From positions 124,001-188,000 of the forward strand of contig BQJJ01000002.1 in NCBI GenBank assembly GCA_021604645.1: DNA of 64,000 nucleotides, given 5' to 3'. Under the pieces are notes generated by a model. It was not told where the DNA came from, made no database searches, and worked only from the letters and a program-made list of their open reading frames with translations. Each line of letters starts with the position of its first letter. Positions within the stretch are counted from its first letter, which is position 1. The translations under genes were made by a program, and so were the position numbers. Positions 27,256-36,260 of the stretch are shown one piece after another. This DNA comes from Methyloligella sp. GTDB lineage: Bacteria; Pseudomonadota; Alphaproteobacteria; Rhizobiales; HXMU1428-3.

Positions 27256-29039
27256 GCATACACGTCGCTGTACCAGTTATACTGGCTCGCATGAAAGTGA
27301 TCGTTAATAAAGGCATTCATTGGAACCCTGTAGACTGGATGTTACTTTGGGCTCTACGTCAAAAACCGTCAACTGCATTATCACTCGCAACCGAAATTAA
27401 TCTGCCGAGACGTATCGTTATCGAGATAATCTGGAAACTTATGCGTTTTGGCTGGGTAGAAATGGTTGATAAAGAAAATTTTCGTGCGTCAGATGCAGGT
27501 ATTCGCGTTTTGCACATACCTGACGGTTTGCCTACATTAGAATGGTTAGATCAGACTACTGTGCATGCTGTTATAGAACCAACTGAGAAGCAGGTCTGGC
27601 CAAGTTCAGAAGTTATTCTCAGACATGGCAGTGAACTGCAAGTGCTTGAAAAAAAATATGAAATAAGGAAGTTAGATTGTGATGGATATGTTAAACTAAA
27701 GTATGGGGAACTGGAGAAAGTTGCAGCAGCTTGTCTCAGAAACCCAGATGAAGAATTAAAAATGGTTGTTCCCGAGGGAGTTAAAATAGACCTTCGATAT
27801 CTCATTGTTGATGTTAATAATGGCGAATGCCACGGATTGCCCGAAAACACTCCTAATTTACTATTAGATGATGTTCGAAAAACTGCTAAGAAAAAGAATA
27901 AAGGTACTGTCACTCAACAAAGAGAGTTGCAACCACCAACCCCCAAGCCAGCGATAGAAGGCATTGCGATAGATGATGTAGATATTCTTCTTGACGGTGC
28001 AAGTCATCTGGAAAAGATTGAAGAAATTCTTCGCAAATCGCGACATCGAGTTATCATACATTCAACTTTTCTCAGCTTGGATGGGTTCCAAAGCTTACAA
28101 GAAAGTCTTCGTATTGCAGTTAGAAAAGGAGCTCGCATTGATATTCTTTATGGAGCTGATCATGATGAAAGTACTCGTCAAAAGAATTTTTCTGTAGCAA
28201 GTGGCATAAGTAAGATAATCGCTGCTGACCCCATTTTACAGCAGAATGTCTTCATGCATATGGCTACAACAAAATCGCATGCCAAACTGCTTTTAGCTGA
28301 CACGGGCAAACCTGATTCATATACTGCAATTGTTGGATCCTGCAATTTCCTTCGTAGTCGCTTTGATCGTGTAGAAGCCTCAATTGTGCTGCATGACAAT
28401 CGTGTGATCGCAGATATTCTCAACGAGATCTGTGATATGTGTTTTGCAATAACACCACCGTCGAGATTAGTTAGAGACCTGAAGGGTATCGCAATATTGA
28501 TTGAGCAAAAAGCCGGGCCAGCTGGCGATGCATCCATTAGCTTGATTCTAGGCAATAATCATGGTGACCTGATACGTCGAGCTCGAGATGAAGCTCAATC
28601 AAGTATTGAGGTGGGCTGTGATTTTTTCGGTCAAGCAGGGGAGGTCAAAACATTAATTCCTTTGATGACTGCTGGCAGAAGTGGCATAAAAAGCCGAATA
28701 ATGTTTTCTAGCCCCAAATCACCCGTCTCTGAAGAAGATTTAAGTGACCTCTCCTTTTTAGCAGAAGAAAAAGGTGTAAAAATTTCTTTGCTCGATGGAG
28801 TTCTGCATGGGAAATTTCTTATCTGGGATGATAATGATGTTGTGATTACGAGTCTTAATTGGTCATCCGCTGGTACACGGCGTGATAATCCATGGGGCGA
28901 AATTGGGATCCATATTCACAAGCCTGGCATTGGCATCAAATTTAGAAAATGGCTTACGTCTAGTCTTGAGGCTGCCCGATTAGCTCGCTTATCAAAACAA
29001 CAGCGCTATCGCAATCGAAAACGGCGTAAGCGTAAATAA
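27252..29039 (+). CDS. mkoB: Mokosh type I MkoB-like phospholipase D-family nuclease
   Basis: 595 residues. An N-terminal winged helix (about 25-85; LRQKPSTALSLATEINLPRR) is followed by a linker and two PLD half-sites: HAKLLLADTG...GSCNF starting near H342 and HGKFLIWDDNDVVITSLNW near H519. Both carry the HxKxxxxD signature, so a complete two-fold active site can form; in the second the usual GS is TS. Such enzymes cleave phosphodiester bonds of nucleic acids. GGAG lies just before ATG 27252 and the gene overlaps mkoA by 4 bp, so the two products are made together. In Mokosh the helicase and the PLD nuclease act jointly against phage; the target here is not known. The C-terminus is strongly basic. 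Confidence 0.8.
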   Translation: MSIHVAVPVILARMKVIVNKGIHWNPVDWMLLWALRQKPSTALSLATEINLPRRIVIEIIWKLMRFGWVEMVDKENFRASDAGIRVLHIPDGLPTLEWLDQTTVHAVIEPTEKQVWPSSEVILRHGSELQVLEKKYEIRKLDCDGYVKLKYGELEKVAAACLRNPDEELKMVVPEGVKIDLRYLIVDVNNGECHGLPENTPNLLLDDVRKTAKKKNKGTVTQQRELQPPTPKPAIEGIAIDDVDILLDGASHLEKIEEILRKSRHRVIIHSTFLSLDGFQSLQESLRIAVRKGARIDILYGADHDESTRQKNFSVASGISKIIAADPILQQNVFMHMATTKSHAKLLLADTGKPDSYTAIVGSCNFLRSRFDRVEASIVLHDNRVIADILNEICDMCFAITPPSRLVRDLKGIAILIEQKAGPAGDASISLILGNNHGDLIRRARDEAQSSIEVGCDFFGQAGEVKTLIPLMTAGRSGIKSRIMFSSPKSPVSEEDLSDLSFLAEEKGVKISLLDGVLHGKFLIWDDNDVVITSLNWSSAGTRRDNPWGEIGIHIHKPGIGIKFRKWLTSSLEAARLARLSKQQRYRNRKRRKRK

Positions 29040-29555
29040 TAAAGTACTTTCTTTAGTAACAAGCCCCAATCGTCTATCAAAAATTGAAGCTGCAATTCTC
29101 CCATATGCTCAGATTCAATTTCAGGTTTTTGAAGGTCACACTTGTGATCACGCCAACTTTTATTGTAGTCAATGTCGGTAATGAGCACCTTCTGGTCCGA
29201 TCTTACCTATGTTCAAAATATCTACTCCCCTCTAAAACTGATTTGCTCATACAAAAATCATAACCTACCCTTTTATTTAAAGAAGTATTGGACTTTTATT
29301 TTAGGGGTTTTAAAAATATTTTCAGAACAGTATTTTCTTTTTAAATTTGTGCAACATTTTGTGTAACAAAATGTACAACAAACAACATCTGGAAAGGAAT
29401 ATATTAATTAAAAACAGCAACTTAAGCATCTTCCATTTTAAAACATCAATCCCTCCCTCTCCGCCATTATCTAAACTAAGCCCACAAAAAAGCCCCCATC
29501 ATAAAATGCTGAGAGCTAAAAATATTTTGAAGAATTAATAAACTGGCTAGCCAGC
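29040..29555. other. AT-rich right flank of the island
   Basis: 515 bp without a supportable gene. The first 150 bp read on the minus strand give about 45 codons of protein-like sequence (ITDIDYNKSWRDHKCDLQKP) that could be the worn end of a lost gene. The palindrome at 29354-29374 is the only clear structure. Confidence 0.4.
29354..29374. promoter_or_regulatory. 21-bp palindrome in the island flank
   Basis: ACATTTTG-TGTAA-CAAAATGT, a perfect 8-bp inverted repeat, flanked by further TTGTG/CAACA repeats. Operator or recombination site; no partner gene is obvious. Confidence 0.35.
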
Positions 29556-30650
29556 TTACCCTTCATCCAACCGCTTCAGGAACTCAATACGATCTCTCAC
29601 TTGCGTTGCGCCTTCTCGGTGCGAGGCACTGATTTCACCTAGGTTATTCAGTGAGCGTTCAATGTTTCCGCTTTCAGCAAAAATGTCCTCAACCCGCTCA
29701 ACAATTTGCTTGTAATACTCGCCTTCTTTAGCGGATTGCTCTTGCGTAACATCAATGATGTTACCAAGCTCATCCAACGAGGCTTCAATATTAGAAATAG
29801 AGCCCTGTGTTTTACCAAGCGAGTCTTTCGTATCACTTGCTAATTTTTTCACTTCACCAGCCACAACAGAAAAGCCCTTGCCAGCCTCACCAGCCCGCGC
29901 TGCCTCAATCGTCGCATTCAACGCTAAGAGATTTGTCTGCCCAGTGATGTTATCAATTATAGAGAGAACCTGACGAAGCGAGTTCAAAGATTGGCTCACA
30001 TTGCCAAACTTCTCAGACAATTCATTCGATGCCCCCTCTCGCTGAGATGTGTCAACCGCATCATTGTTCGACATCGCATCACGAACATTATTTATCACAT
30101 CCCCAAAGCCAGAAACTTCAGAAACAACACCCTCAATCTGTTGAGAGGCATTCAGATAATGCGCAATATCATCAACAACTTCACGGCGCATACCGTTCAG
30201 CATCTCAACCTGATTAAGTTTTCGGCGCGTGAAATACTCAAAAAAGCTCGCATAATGAATTGGAAAATTATCAATCAGATCATCTTCATATGAATGATCA
30301 ACATCAGAAAAGAAAGCAAGCGCCACCAGCGTCTGGTTAATGTTCACCCCAAGCAACTCATCACCCCGGGCAATATCACAATAAAAAGTGATAACCTCAG
30401 CCTCGGTATCAATACCGGCAATCGAGCGAACAAAAATTTCACCGCCAATTTCAACACCGCACGTTCTATTCTGCAGCGCATCCATAAGCTGTTCAGGGTC
30501 CACCCCTAAACTTGTTGAAAGCGCTGTCACAAGTGATATCACTTCACCCGTGTTCGGCTCAATCACAGAGGTCACAGTTCTCTTATCAATATCCGCATCA
30601 ACAACAACATATTTTTGATTAGTCTTTTGGAAATTATGGCTGCGCATCAC
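29556..30650 (-). CDS. FIST-C / methyl-accepting signalling part of a split FIST chemoreceptor
   Basis: 364 residues, soluble. Residues 15-115 are the C-terminal half of a FIST sensory domain ([20 protein letters not shown], then [20 protein letters not shown]), and 150-364 form the receptor signalling domain with [20 protein letters not shown] then [15 protein letters not shown]. It has no plausible ribosome site of its own. It lies in the same reading frame as the FIST-N gene upstream, separated by a single TAA plus seven sense codons, so the two are one gene split by a nonsense codon. The intact protein would be a cytoplasmic chemoreceptor of about 610 residues sensing small ligands such as amino acids (family knowledge). 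Confidence 0.8.
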   Translation of the reverse strand: MMRSHNFQKTNQKYVVVDADIDKRTVTSVIEPNTGEVISLVTALSTSLGVDPEQLMDALQNRTCGVEIGGEIFVRSIAGIDTEAEVITFYCDIARGDELLGVNINQTLVALAFFSDVDHSYEDDLIDNFPIHYASFFEYFTRRKLNQVEMLNGMRREVVDDIAHYLNASQQIEGVVSEVSGFGDVINNVRDAMSNNDAVDTSQREGASNELSEKFGNVSQSLNSLRQVLSIIDNITGQTNLLALNATIEAARAGEAGKGFSVVAGEVKKLASDTKDSLGKTQGSISNIEASLDELGNIIDVTQEQSAKEGEYYKQIVERVEDIFAESGNIERSLNNLGEISASHREGATQVRDRIEFLKRLDEG

Positions 30651-30671
30651 ACTATAACGCTGACCAGGAGC

Positions 30672-31391
30672 TTACTTCACAAACGCCACCACAGCGTGAT
30701 TTTCAAGTTGTTGCCGGCCATCAAACAATTTCGTCGTCACAAAATCCAATTTACCGCCAGCAGACCCACCAATGAAAAGACAAGGAAATTGATGACTATT
30801 GTAAACAGCTTCCATGAAATAGTTCTCAGAAAAAGAAAGACCTTCAATAAAGGTCAATGCAAAGCTGTCTTTAGCATCCAGTTTAAAAGAAGGATTAACC
30901 TGCCTGAGAGATGCGGTAATTTTCTCCACCCGCGCATCACGGCTCATATCACTCTGACCAGAGCGCAAATCTTCACAAGATAGCGGAACAGAAAAAACTT
31001 CAACAGATTGCAACAATTGCGGAGAAAAGATTTGCAAAACAACAGAGCGCCATTGATCCGGTGTATCACAATAAACTGTGCTGCCTTCATTTGTGCAAAG
31101 CTCACCAGCTGTTGTAGTGGCAATCACTTTAGAAGCCCCTGCCAACTGGTTAATTTTACCAACAACATCACCAAAATTCACATTCGGAGAGACAAATGCA
31201 ATAACAAGGGAAGCTTCCTGTCCATCAAAACGAAAATCATCTCTAGAAACATTCCCTAAAAAATCATCTGTTAAAATAGAGCGCACCGGAGGCTGATCTA
31301 TATTTACGTCCTTAATAGAAAGGTGTTCAGCTTCACTTTGCTCCACAGGCTCATCATCCATGGCTGGTGAATTTTTAAATCGTGACAGCAT
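30672..31391 (-). CDS. FIST-N domain part of a split FIST chemoreceptor
   Basis: 239 residues from ATG 31391 (GAGG site). After a disordered acidic N-terminus, residues 50-239 form the FIST-N ligand-sensing domain: SLVIAFVSPNVNFGDVVGKI, VIATTTAGELCTNEG, FALTFIEGLSFSENYFMEAV, and CLFIGGSAGGKLDF. The end VVAFVK is followed by TAA and then, in the same frame, by [14 protein letters not shown] and the FIST-C half. Only one nucleotide change would restore the fusion. If not read through, this part would be a sensor without its output domain. Confidence 0.8.
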   Translation of the reverse strand: MLSRFKNSPAMDDEPVEQSEAEHLSIKDVNIDQPPVRSILTDDFLGNVSRDDFRFDGQEASLVIAFVSPNVNFGDVVGKINQLAGASKVIATTTAGELCTNEGSTVYCDTPDQWRSVVLQIFSPQLLQSVEVFSVPLSCEDLRSGQSDMSRDARVEKITASLRQVNPSFKLDAKDSFALTFIEGLSFSENYFMEAVYNSHQFPCLFIGGSAGGKLDFVTTKLFDGRQQLENHAVVAFVK

Positions 31392-31543
31392 CTGTTCCTC
31401 GCAATAAAATCAATAAGGGCTATAAATATGGTAAATGAAATTTAAACACCCATTTAGGACGTGCAAAGATTAAGAATGCATTGAGAAAAAAAGCCTACAC
31501 TGCATAATTGAAACTAAAGTAGAACTAGGTGAAATAGATATCC

Positions 31544-32302
31544 ATGAAAGAAAGCCAGACCTTACAAAACATCGCCATTTTTGGTGCTAGCGGTGCTATC
31601 GGCTCAGCTTTCACGAATCAATTAGCAAATAAAAATAGCAAGGCAACCATCTTTGCTTTCTCCCGTTCCGACAAACAATTTGAGTATGAAAATGTTCACT
31701 CACACGCCTTTGACATAACCGATGAAAAATCAATTGAAACAGCCATAACAATCGCATCAGCAGAGGCCCCTCTAGATCTCGTGCTCATCACAACTGGCTT
31801 GCTTCATCAAAACCTGTCAGAAAAAACCACAAGAGAAAGCCTGGGGCCAGAAAAAGCACTTATCGATCTATCATCAGATAAATTCAAACACCTCTTTGAA
31901 ATCAACACAATTGGCCCGGCACTCATCGCCAAACACGCCCTCCCCCAAATGAGAAAAGACAAACCAAGCATTTTCGCGGCTCTCTCAGCCCGTGTCAGCA
32001 GCATAAGTGACAATCATCTGGGCGGTTGGTATGCATATCGCTCATCAAAAGCGGCTTTAAACATGATAATTAAAACCGCCAGCATTGAAATGAAACGACG
32101 AAATAAAAATCTAATTGTAATCGGCCTGCACCCAGGAACAGTAGACAGCGATTTATCAAAACCATTTCAGAAAAACACCCCAAAAGATAAACTCTTTTCT
32201 GCAGATCATTCTGTTACAAAAATGTTGGAAGTTTTGGAAGAACGAAAAACAGATGACACAGGCAAACTGTTCGCTTGGGATGGACAAGATATTCAATTCT
32301 AA
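31544..32302 (+). CDS. Short-chain dehydrogenase/reductase, C-factor-like
   Basis: 252 residues, classical Rossmann-fold SDR. NAD(P) motif IAIFGASGAIGSAFTNQLAN at the N-terminus, VLITTGLLHQN (equivalent of NNAG), the serine/tyrosine active site SARVSSISDNHLGGWYAYRS with YxxxK completed by SSKAALN, and LHPGTVDSDLSKPF. The closest family flavour is CsgA/C-factor-type dehydrogenases, whose substrates are mostly unknown. Monocistronic, divergent from the FIST gene and convergent with acuI; the two share the hairpin terminator at 32324. Confidence 0.85.
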   Translation: MKESQTLQNIAIFGASGAIGSAFTNQLANKNSKATIFAFSRSDKQFEYENVHSHAFDITDEKSIETAITIASAEAPLDLVLITTGLLHQNLSEKTTRESLGPEKALIDLSSDKFKHLFEINTIGPALIAKHALPQMRKDKPSIFAALSARVSSISDNHLGGWYAYRSSKAALNMIIKTASIEMKRRNKNLIVIGLHPGTVDSDLSKPFQKNTPKDKLFSADHSVTKMLEVLEERKTDDTGKLFAWDGQDIQF

Positions 32303-32323
32303 ACTATGTCACATCTCAATAAA

Positions 32324-32348
32324 AAAGCCCCTAACAAGAAGGGGCTTT
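32324..32348. terminator. Bidirectional terminator between the SDR gene and acuI
   Basis: AAAGCCCCT / AGGGGCTTT, a 9-bp stem with a 7-nt loop. On the minus strand it ends in TTTTTT, a classic acuI terminator; on the plus strand it also serves the convergent SDR gene. Confidence 0.8.
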
Positions 32349-32374
32349 CATTTAAAAACTTACGCAAAAAATAA

Positions 32375-33358
32375 TTATCGGGCCACATCAACAATCAATC
32401 GACCTTTAATCACTCCCTTAAGTAAAGAAGCAGATGTCGGAATAACTTCGCTTAAACCAATCTCAGAACTCATCTTTGTGAGGTGCTCAACATTTAAATC
32501 TTCAGCCAATCGACGCCACGCTTCTAAACGTTGTGGTTTTGGGCACATCACACTTTCAATACCAACCAAAGTCACACCGCGCAAAATAAACGGCATCACA
32601 GTTGAAGGAAAATCAAATCCACCAGCTAAACCACAAGCTGTCACAACGCCACCATATTTCATAGACGCACAAATATTCGCTAAAGTTGTGCTACCAACAC
32701 AGTCAACAGCTCCCGCAAACCGCTCTCTGTTTAGTGGACGGCCAGGTTCTGAAAATAAAGAGCGATCCAAAACTTCAGTTGCACCAAGCTCTTTTAAATA
32801 ATCATGCTCATGCGCTTTGCCAGTTAACGCAACAACAGTGTAGCCAAGTTTTGCAAGCACTGATACGGCAACACTGCCCACGCCACCAGAAGCACCAGAG
32901 ACAATAATTTCACCATCACTAGGCTTAACACCTTGTTCTTCCAATGCCATCACACATAACATGGCTGTGTAACCGGCCGTTCCAATTGCCATAGCTTGTT
33001 TGGTGTCAAACCCATCAGGTAAATGCACAAGCCAATCAGACTTAACCTTGGCTCGCTCTGCCAAGCCACCCCAATGCTTCTCACCAACACCCCAACCGTT
33101 TAAAACAACCTTTTGCCCGGCACTGTATTCTGGTGTCTCAGAAGAAAGAACAGTACCAGCAAAATCAATCCCAGGCACAAGCGGATATATTTTTGCTATC
33201 GGTGAAGAACCTGTGACAGCTAGTGCATCCTTATAATTAATCGTGGAATACTCAACCTGAACAACAACATCTCCTTCAGGCAAATCACTATCCTCAAATT
33301 GTTTGAGAGCAATAGACTGCTTGTCATCATTCTTTTCAATTAATAAACCCTGAAACAT
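32375..33358 (-). CDS. acuI: Acrylyl-CoA reductase (NADPH), AcuI family
   Basis: 327-residue zinc-independent medium-chain reductase (YhdH/AcuI) that reduces toxic acryloyl-CoA to propionyl-CoA, protecting cells from acrylate formed during DMSP breakdown. Family blocks: STINYKDALAVTGSSPIAK, YPLVPGIDFAGTVLSSE, VLNGWGVGEKHWGGLAERAK, the nucleotide-binding IVSGASGGVGSVAVSVLAKL, and GVTLVGIESVMCPKPQRLEA with WRRLA after it. GGAGG lies 7 bases before ATG 33358 and overlaps a palindromic operator. It directly follows the acuR-like regulator on the same strand. No DMSP lyase gene is in the window, so the acrylate source could be DMSP, propionate-related metabolism or the environment. Confidence 0.9.
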   Translation of the reverse strand: MFQGLLIEKNDDKQSIALKQFEDSDLPEGDVVVQVEYSTINYKDALAVTGSSPIAKIYPLVPGIDFAGTVLSSETPEYSAGQKVVLNGWGVGEKHWGGLAERAKVKSDWLVHLPDGFDTKQAMAIGTAGYTAMLCVMALEEQGVKPSDGEIIVSGASGGVGSVAVSVLAKLGYTVVALTGKAHEHDYLKELGATEVLDRSLFSEPGRPLNRERFAGAVDCVGSTTLANICASMKYGGVVTACGLAGGFDFPSTVMPFILRGVTLVGIESVMCPKPQRLEAWRRLAEDLNVEHLTKMSSEIGLSEVIPTSASLLKGVIKGRLIVDVAR

Positions 33359-33369
33359 ACGTCCTCCTT

Positions 33370-33386
33370 TTAGACCGACCGTCTAA
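33370..33386. promoter_or_regulatory. AcuR-type operator in front of acuI
   Basis: TTAGAC-CGACC-GTCTAA, a perfect 6-bp inverted repeat with a 5-bp spacer, in the 43-bp gap between acuR and acuI and touching the acuI ribosome site. The same TAGAC-N5-GTCTA pattern precedes acuR. Confidence 0.7.
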
Positions 33387-33401
33387 TTAAATTTAAATTT
33401 T

Positions 33402-34034
33402 TTATTTATTCAAAAATTTCAAAAAGTGATCTGTAAAATTATCAAGAGCAGTCGCATTCCGCTCTAATTTAGCGCGCAAGATCGCACCTTCCCAACCAAC
33501 CCAAAAAAATCGAGCCAATTCAGCACAATCCAAATTAGTTGAAATGTCTCCTCTTTGCTGCGCCTCTTTAAAGCAAAGAGATGTCTTCTTTTGCCATTCT
33601 TCAAATACATCAATAAGTTGCTGACGAAAAACTGAAGGGAGCGCACCCATTTCTTGCCCTAAATTCCCAATCAGGCACCCCCGTTGAAAATCATGTTCAA
33701 TCATATATTTTCTAAAACTTTCAATGAGATAAGAAAACCGCTCTAGCGGCAAATGACTTTCATCTAGCAAATATTTATCTAAGTTAGATGAAAAGGCCTT
33801 TCCATATGTCTCGATCAAAGTTGAGCCAAAGTCTTCTTTGCTTTGGAAGTAATGATAAAAAGACCCTTTAGGCACCCCAACAGAACGTAAAATCTCATCC
33901 AAACCAGAGGCAGAAAATCCTTTCTCAGTCATCGTCACCAGCCCAGCACGAATAAGCGCTGTTTTCGTATCCGAATAACTATCCACCTGCTTTGGCGGAC
34001 GTCCTCTGCGTTTCACATGGGAGGTACCAGACAT
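33402..34034 (-). CDS. acuR: TetR-family regulator, AcuR-like (acrylate responsive)
   Basis: 210-residue repressor. I start at ATG 34034 (AGGA seven bases ahead), not 34052. A basic RRGRPPK tail is followed by the helix-turn-helix (TMTEKGFSASGLDEILRSVG, VPKGSFYHYFQSKEDFG). The ligand domain carries RGCLIGNLGQEMGALPSVFR and FFWVGWEGAILRAKLERNAT, close to the AcuR of Rhodobacter, which represses acuI and DMSP lyase and is relieved by acrylate. Immediately upstream of acuI, with matching operators before both genes, so autoregulation and co-control are likely. Confidence 0.85.
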   Translation of the reverse strand: MSGTSHVKRRGRPPKQVDSYSDTKTALIRAGLVTMTEKGFSASGLDEILRSVGVPKGSFYHYFQSKEDFGSTLIETYGKAFSSNLDKYLLDESHLPLERFSYLIESFRKYMIEHDFQRGCLIGNLGQEMGALPSVFRQQLIDVFEEWQKKTSLCFKEAQQRGDISTNLDCAELARFFWVGWEGAILRAKLERNATALDNFTDHFLKFLNK

Positions 34035-34068
34035 ATATTTTCCTAGCATCAAACAATAAAATCAATTT

Positions 34069-34085
34069 CTAGACCAGTTGTCTAG
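34069..34085. promoter_or_regulatory. AcuR-type operator at the acuR promoter
   Basis: CTAGAC-CAGTT-GTCTAG, a perfect 6-bp inverted repeat with the same 5-bp spacer as the acuI site, 34 bp before the acuR start. Confidence 0.7.
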
Positions 34086-34262
34086 TAAAAGCAAGCGTCA
34101 CAAATAAAACCTAATGAAAAGTGAAAAGAAAATATTATAATGAAAAAGAAATTTTGACGCTTGAAATTGAACAAAAATTATATAACTTGCAAAATTAAAG
34201 CTAATAAGCAAAACTTAAGAACGTAACCAACAAATAGCAAAACAATATCGCCATAAATTCAT

Positions 34263-35219
34263 ATGAACGATATGCACCTCACTGGAAACTCTTCCAAAAT
34301 GAAAAACAGTATTGAAATTAAAAATATCAATAAGATCTATGACGGCGGTTTCCAAGCGCTGAAAGATATTAACCTCTCAATTACCGAGGGAGAAATCTTT
34401 GCACTTCTCGGCCCCAATGGCGCTGGAAAAACCACATTGATCAGTACCATTTGTGGCATAGTCACCCCGACAAACGGTTCAATTAAGATTAACGGTTACG
34501 ATATTGAAAAAGATTATCGCCAAACACGCAGCCTTATTGGCCTTGTACCTCAAGAACTGACAACAGACGCATTTGAATCTGTTTGGGCCACTGTGAGTTT
34601 TTCACGCGGACTTTTTGGCAAAAAAGCAAACCCTGCTTATATCGAAAAAATCCTCAAAAGCTTAAGCCTATGGGATAAAAAAGATAACAAACTTATGACA
34701 CTCTCAGGCGGCATGAAACGCAGAGTACTTATCGCCAAAGCGTTATCTCACGAACCAAAAATTCTCTTTCTGGATGAACCAACAGCAGGCGTTGATGTTG
34801 AACTTCGCAAAGACATGTGGAACATCGTTCGAGACCTGCGCGAAAGCGGTGTGACCATCATCCTCACAACTCACTATATCGAAGAAGCCGAAGAAATGGC
34901 AGATCGCATCGGTGTCATCAATAATGGTGAGATCATCTTGGTTGAAAACAAAACAGAGCTAATGCAAAAGCTTGGAAAAAAACAACTAACCCTAGAACTC
35001 ACCGAAAAACTGGAGCAAATCCCGGAAACGCTCAAAGATTATGACCTGGAACTGAAGGAAGATGGCACTCAGCTCATCTATACCTATAACACCACTCAGG
35101 AGCGGACCGGCATCACAACCATGCTTAACGCAATAAGTAACTGCAAAATAAAATTCAGAGACCTAAACACGAAGCAAAGTTCCCTCGAAGAAATTTTCGT
35201 AGAATTGGTGAAAAAATAA
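34263..35219 (+). CDS. ABC transporter ATP-binding protein (DrrA/YadG-type exporter)
   Basis: 318-residue ATPase of an ABC-2 exporter. Motifs: Walker [22 protein letters not shown]-loop [13 protein letters not shown], signature [15 protein letters not shown], Walker [18 protein letters not shown], and the switch histidine [19 protein letters not shown]-terminal DUF4162-like extension is typical of DrrA/YadG. The start could also be ATG 34299 (MKNSIEIKN), which begins exactly at the domain; neither has a strong ribosome site. The permease gene begins two bases after the stop, so the two form one transporter operon. The substrate is unknown; this group exports drugs, lipids or polysaccharides. 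Confidence 0.88.
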   Translation: MNDMHLTGNSSKMKNSIEIKNINKIYDGGFQALKDINLSITEGEIFALLGPNGAGKTTLISTICGIVTPTNGSIKINGYDIEKDYRQTRSLIGLVPQELTTDAFESVWATVSFSRGLFGKKANPAYIEKILKSLSLWDKKDNKLMTLSGGMKRRVLIAKALSHEPKILFLDEPTAGVDVELRKDMWNIVRDLRESGVTIILTTHYIEEAEEMADRIGVINNGEIILVENKTELMQKLGKKQLTLELTEKLEQIPETLKDYDLELKEDGTQLIYTYNTTQERTGITTMLNAISNCKIKFRDLNTKQSSLEEIFVELVKK

Positions 35220-35221
35220 TC

Positions 35222-35983
35222 ATGAACACACAAGCAATCAAAGCAATTTATAATTACGAAATGGCAAGAGCCTTCCGCACCATCGGTCAAAGCATTGCCT
35301 CACCGGTTATTTCAACTGCCTTGTATTTCATTGTTTTTGGCTCAGCCATTGGCACTAGGATCACTGAAATCGATGGCATCTCTTATGGCGCCTTTATTGT
35401 GCCTGGCCTCATTATGTTCTCGATCCTGACCCAATCGATTTCAAACGCCGCCTTTGGCATCTACTTCCCCCGCTTCACAGGAACGATCTACGAAGTCTTA
35501 TCAGCCCCCATTTCACCACTCGAAATCATCATTGGCTATGTCGGGGCAGCCGCCACCAAGTCAGTCATCTTAGGGCTTATCATCTTAGCCACAGCACACC
35601 TGTTTGTGCCCTTAGACATCAAACATCCATTCATAATGCTACTCTTCCTGGTGCTCACCTCCCTCACCTTTGCCATGCTAGGCTTCATAATAGGCATCTG
35701 GGCAGACGGTTTTGAGAAATTACAAATTATCCCGCTACTTGTCATCACACCGCTAGCATTCTTAGGAGGCACTTTTTACTCAATCAACATGCTGCCACCT
35801 TTTTGGCAAACGGTGACACTCTTTAACCCGGTTGTTTATCTCATCAGTGGTTTCCGCTGGAGCTTTTATGAAATTTCAGACGTCAATGTTGGTATGAGTC
35901 TCCTCGCCGTAGTGCTCTTCTTAAGCGCCGCCATCGGAGTGATCTACTGGATTTTCAAGTCAGGATATCAATTGAAGAGCTAA
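35222..35983 (+). CDS. ABC-2 family transporter permease
   Basis: 253 residues with six hydrophobic segments, the usual ABC-2 permease layout ([20 protein letters not shown] first, [20 protein letters not shown] last). The family signature near the fourth and fifth segments is visible: [20 protein letters not shown] then [20 protein letters not shown]. It forms the membrane channel for the ATPase encoded two bases upstream. A copy of the dispersed GGATGC repeat begins 17 bp after its stop. Confidence 0.9.
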   Translation: MNTQAIKAIYNYEMARAFRTIGQSIASPVISTALYFIVFGSAIGTRITEIDGISYGAFIVPGLIMFSILTQSISNAAFGIYFPRFTGTIYEVLSAPISPLEIIIGYVGAAATKSVILGLIILATAHLFVPLDIKHPFIMLLFLVLTSLTFAMLGFIIGIWADGFEKLQIIPLLVITPLAFLGGTFYSINMLPPFWQTVTLFNPVVYLISGFRWSFYEISDVNVGMSLLAVVLFLSAAIGVIYWIFKSGYQLKS

Positions 35984-35999
35984 AGCGTGTTACGTAATA

Positions 36000-36040
36000 G
36001 CGGATGCTATGTGGGCATCTCAAGCTCAAAGAACAGTTAC
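36000..36040 (+). repeat. Dispersed GGATGC/GCATC repeat, copy 1
   Basis: GCGGATGCTATGTGGGCATC, then TCAAGCTCAAAGAACAGTTAC. The element recurs at 43421, 48081 and 51766. GATGC and GCATC pair to form a small hairpin. It lies directly behind the ABC permease. Confidence 0.55.
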
Positions 36041-36144
36041 CGGTTTTACGACAAATAACTCGCTAAAACAAAAAACAGAGCATTTCATTTAATTCATAAA
36101 AAGTGAAATGTTCTAGAAACTTATCTAAAAAATTAAAATGCCAT

Positions 36145-36194
36145 CTTAGAGCAAAATGGTTTCATGATTTAAAAATCATAATGTTTGCTCTAAG
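36145..36194. repeat. Long interrupted palindrome
   Basis: CTTAGAGCAAA / TTTGCTCTAAG (11 bp) enclosing an inner ATGATTT / AATCAT pair, 50 bp in total. The inner ATAATTT-type arm recurs near 39185. Possibly a repetitive extragenic palindrome; no terminator T-run. Confidence 0.45.
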
Positions 36195-36207
36195 ATTTAT
36201 TCAAGAC

Positions 36208-36247
36208 ACGAACCTGATAACATCTTGGCAAGAGTAATCAGGTTCGT
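36208..36247. terminator. Hairpin between the ABC operon and the Gly-X3 protein gene
   Basis: ACGAACCTGAT / ATCAGGTTCGT, an 11-bp perfect stem with an 18-nt loop, 13 bp beyond the end of the minus-strand gene at 36261; a terminator for that gene, shared with the convergent ABC operon. Confidence 0.5.
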
Positions 36248-36260
36248 AAAAACTGATGGC

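Noticed and set aside
27252-29039. PLD nuclease read as DrmC of a DISARM system
   Set aside because: No DrmA helicase, DrmB (DUF1998) or methylase gene nearby; the partner is a kinase-like SF1 helicase, which fits Mokosh instead.
29172-29538. Two short plus-strand frames in the island flank
   Set aside because: Very AT-rich, Ser/Lys/Asn/Pro-biased translations without start signals.
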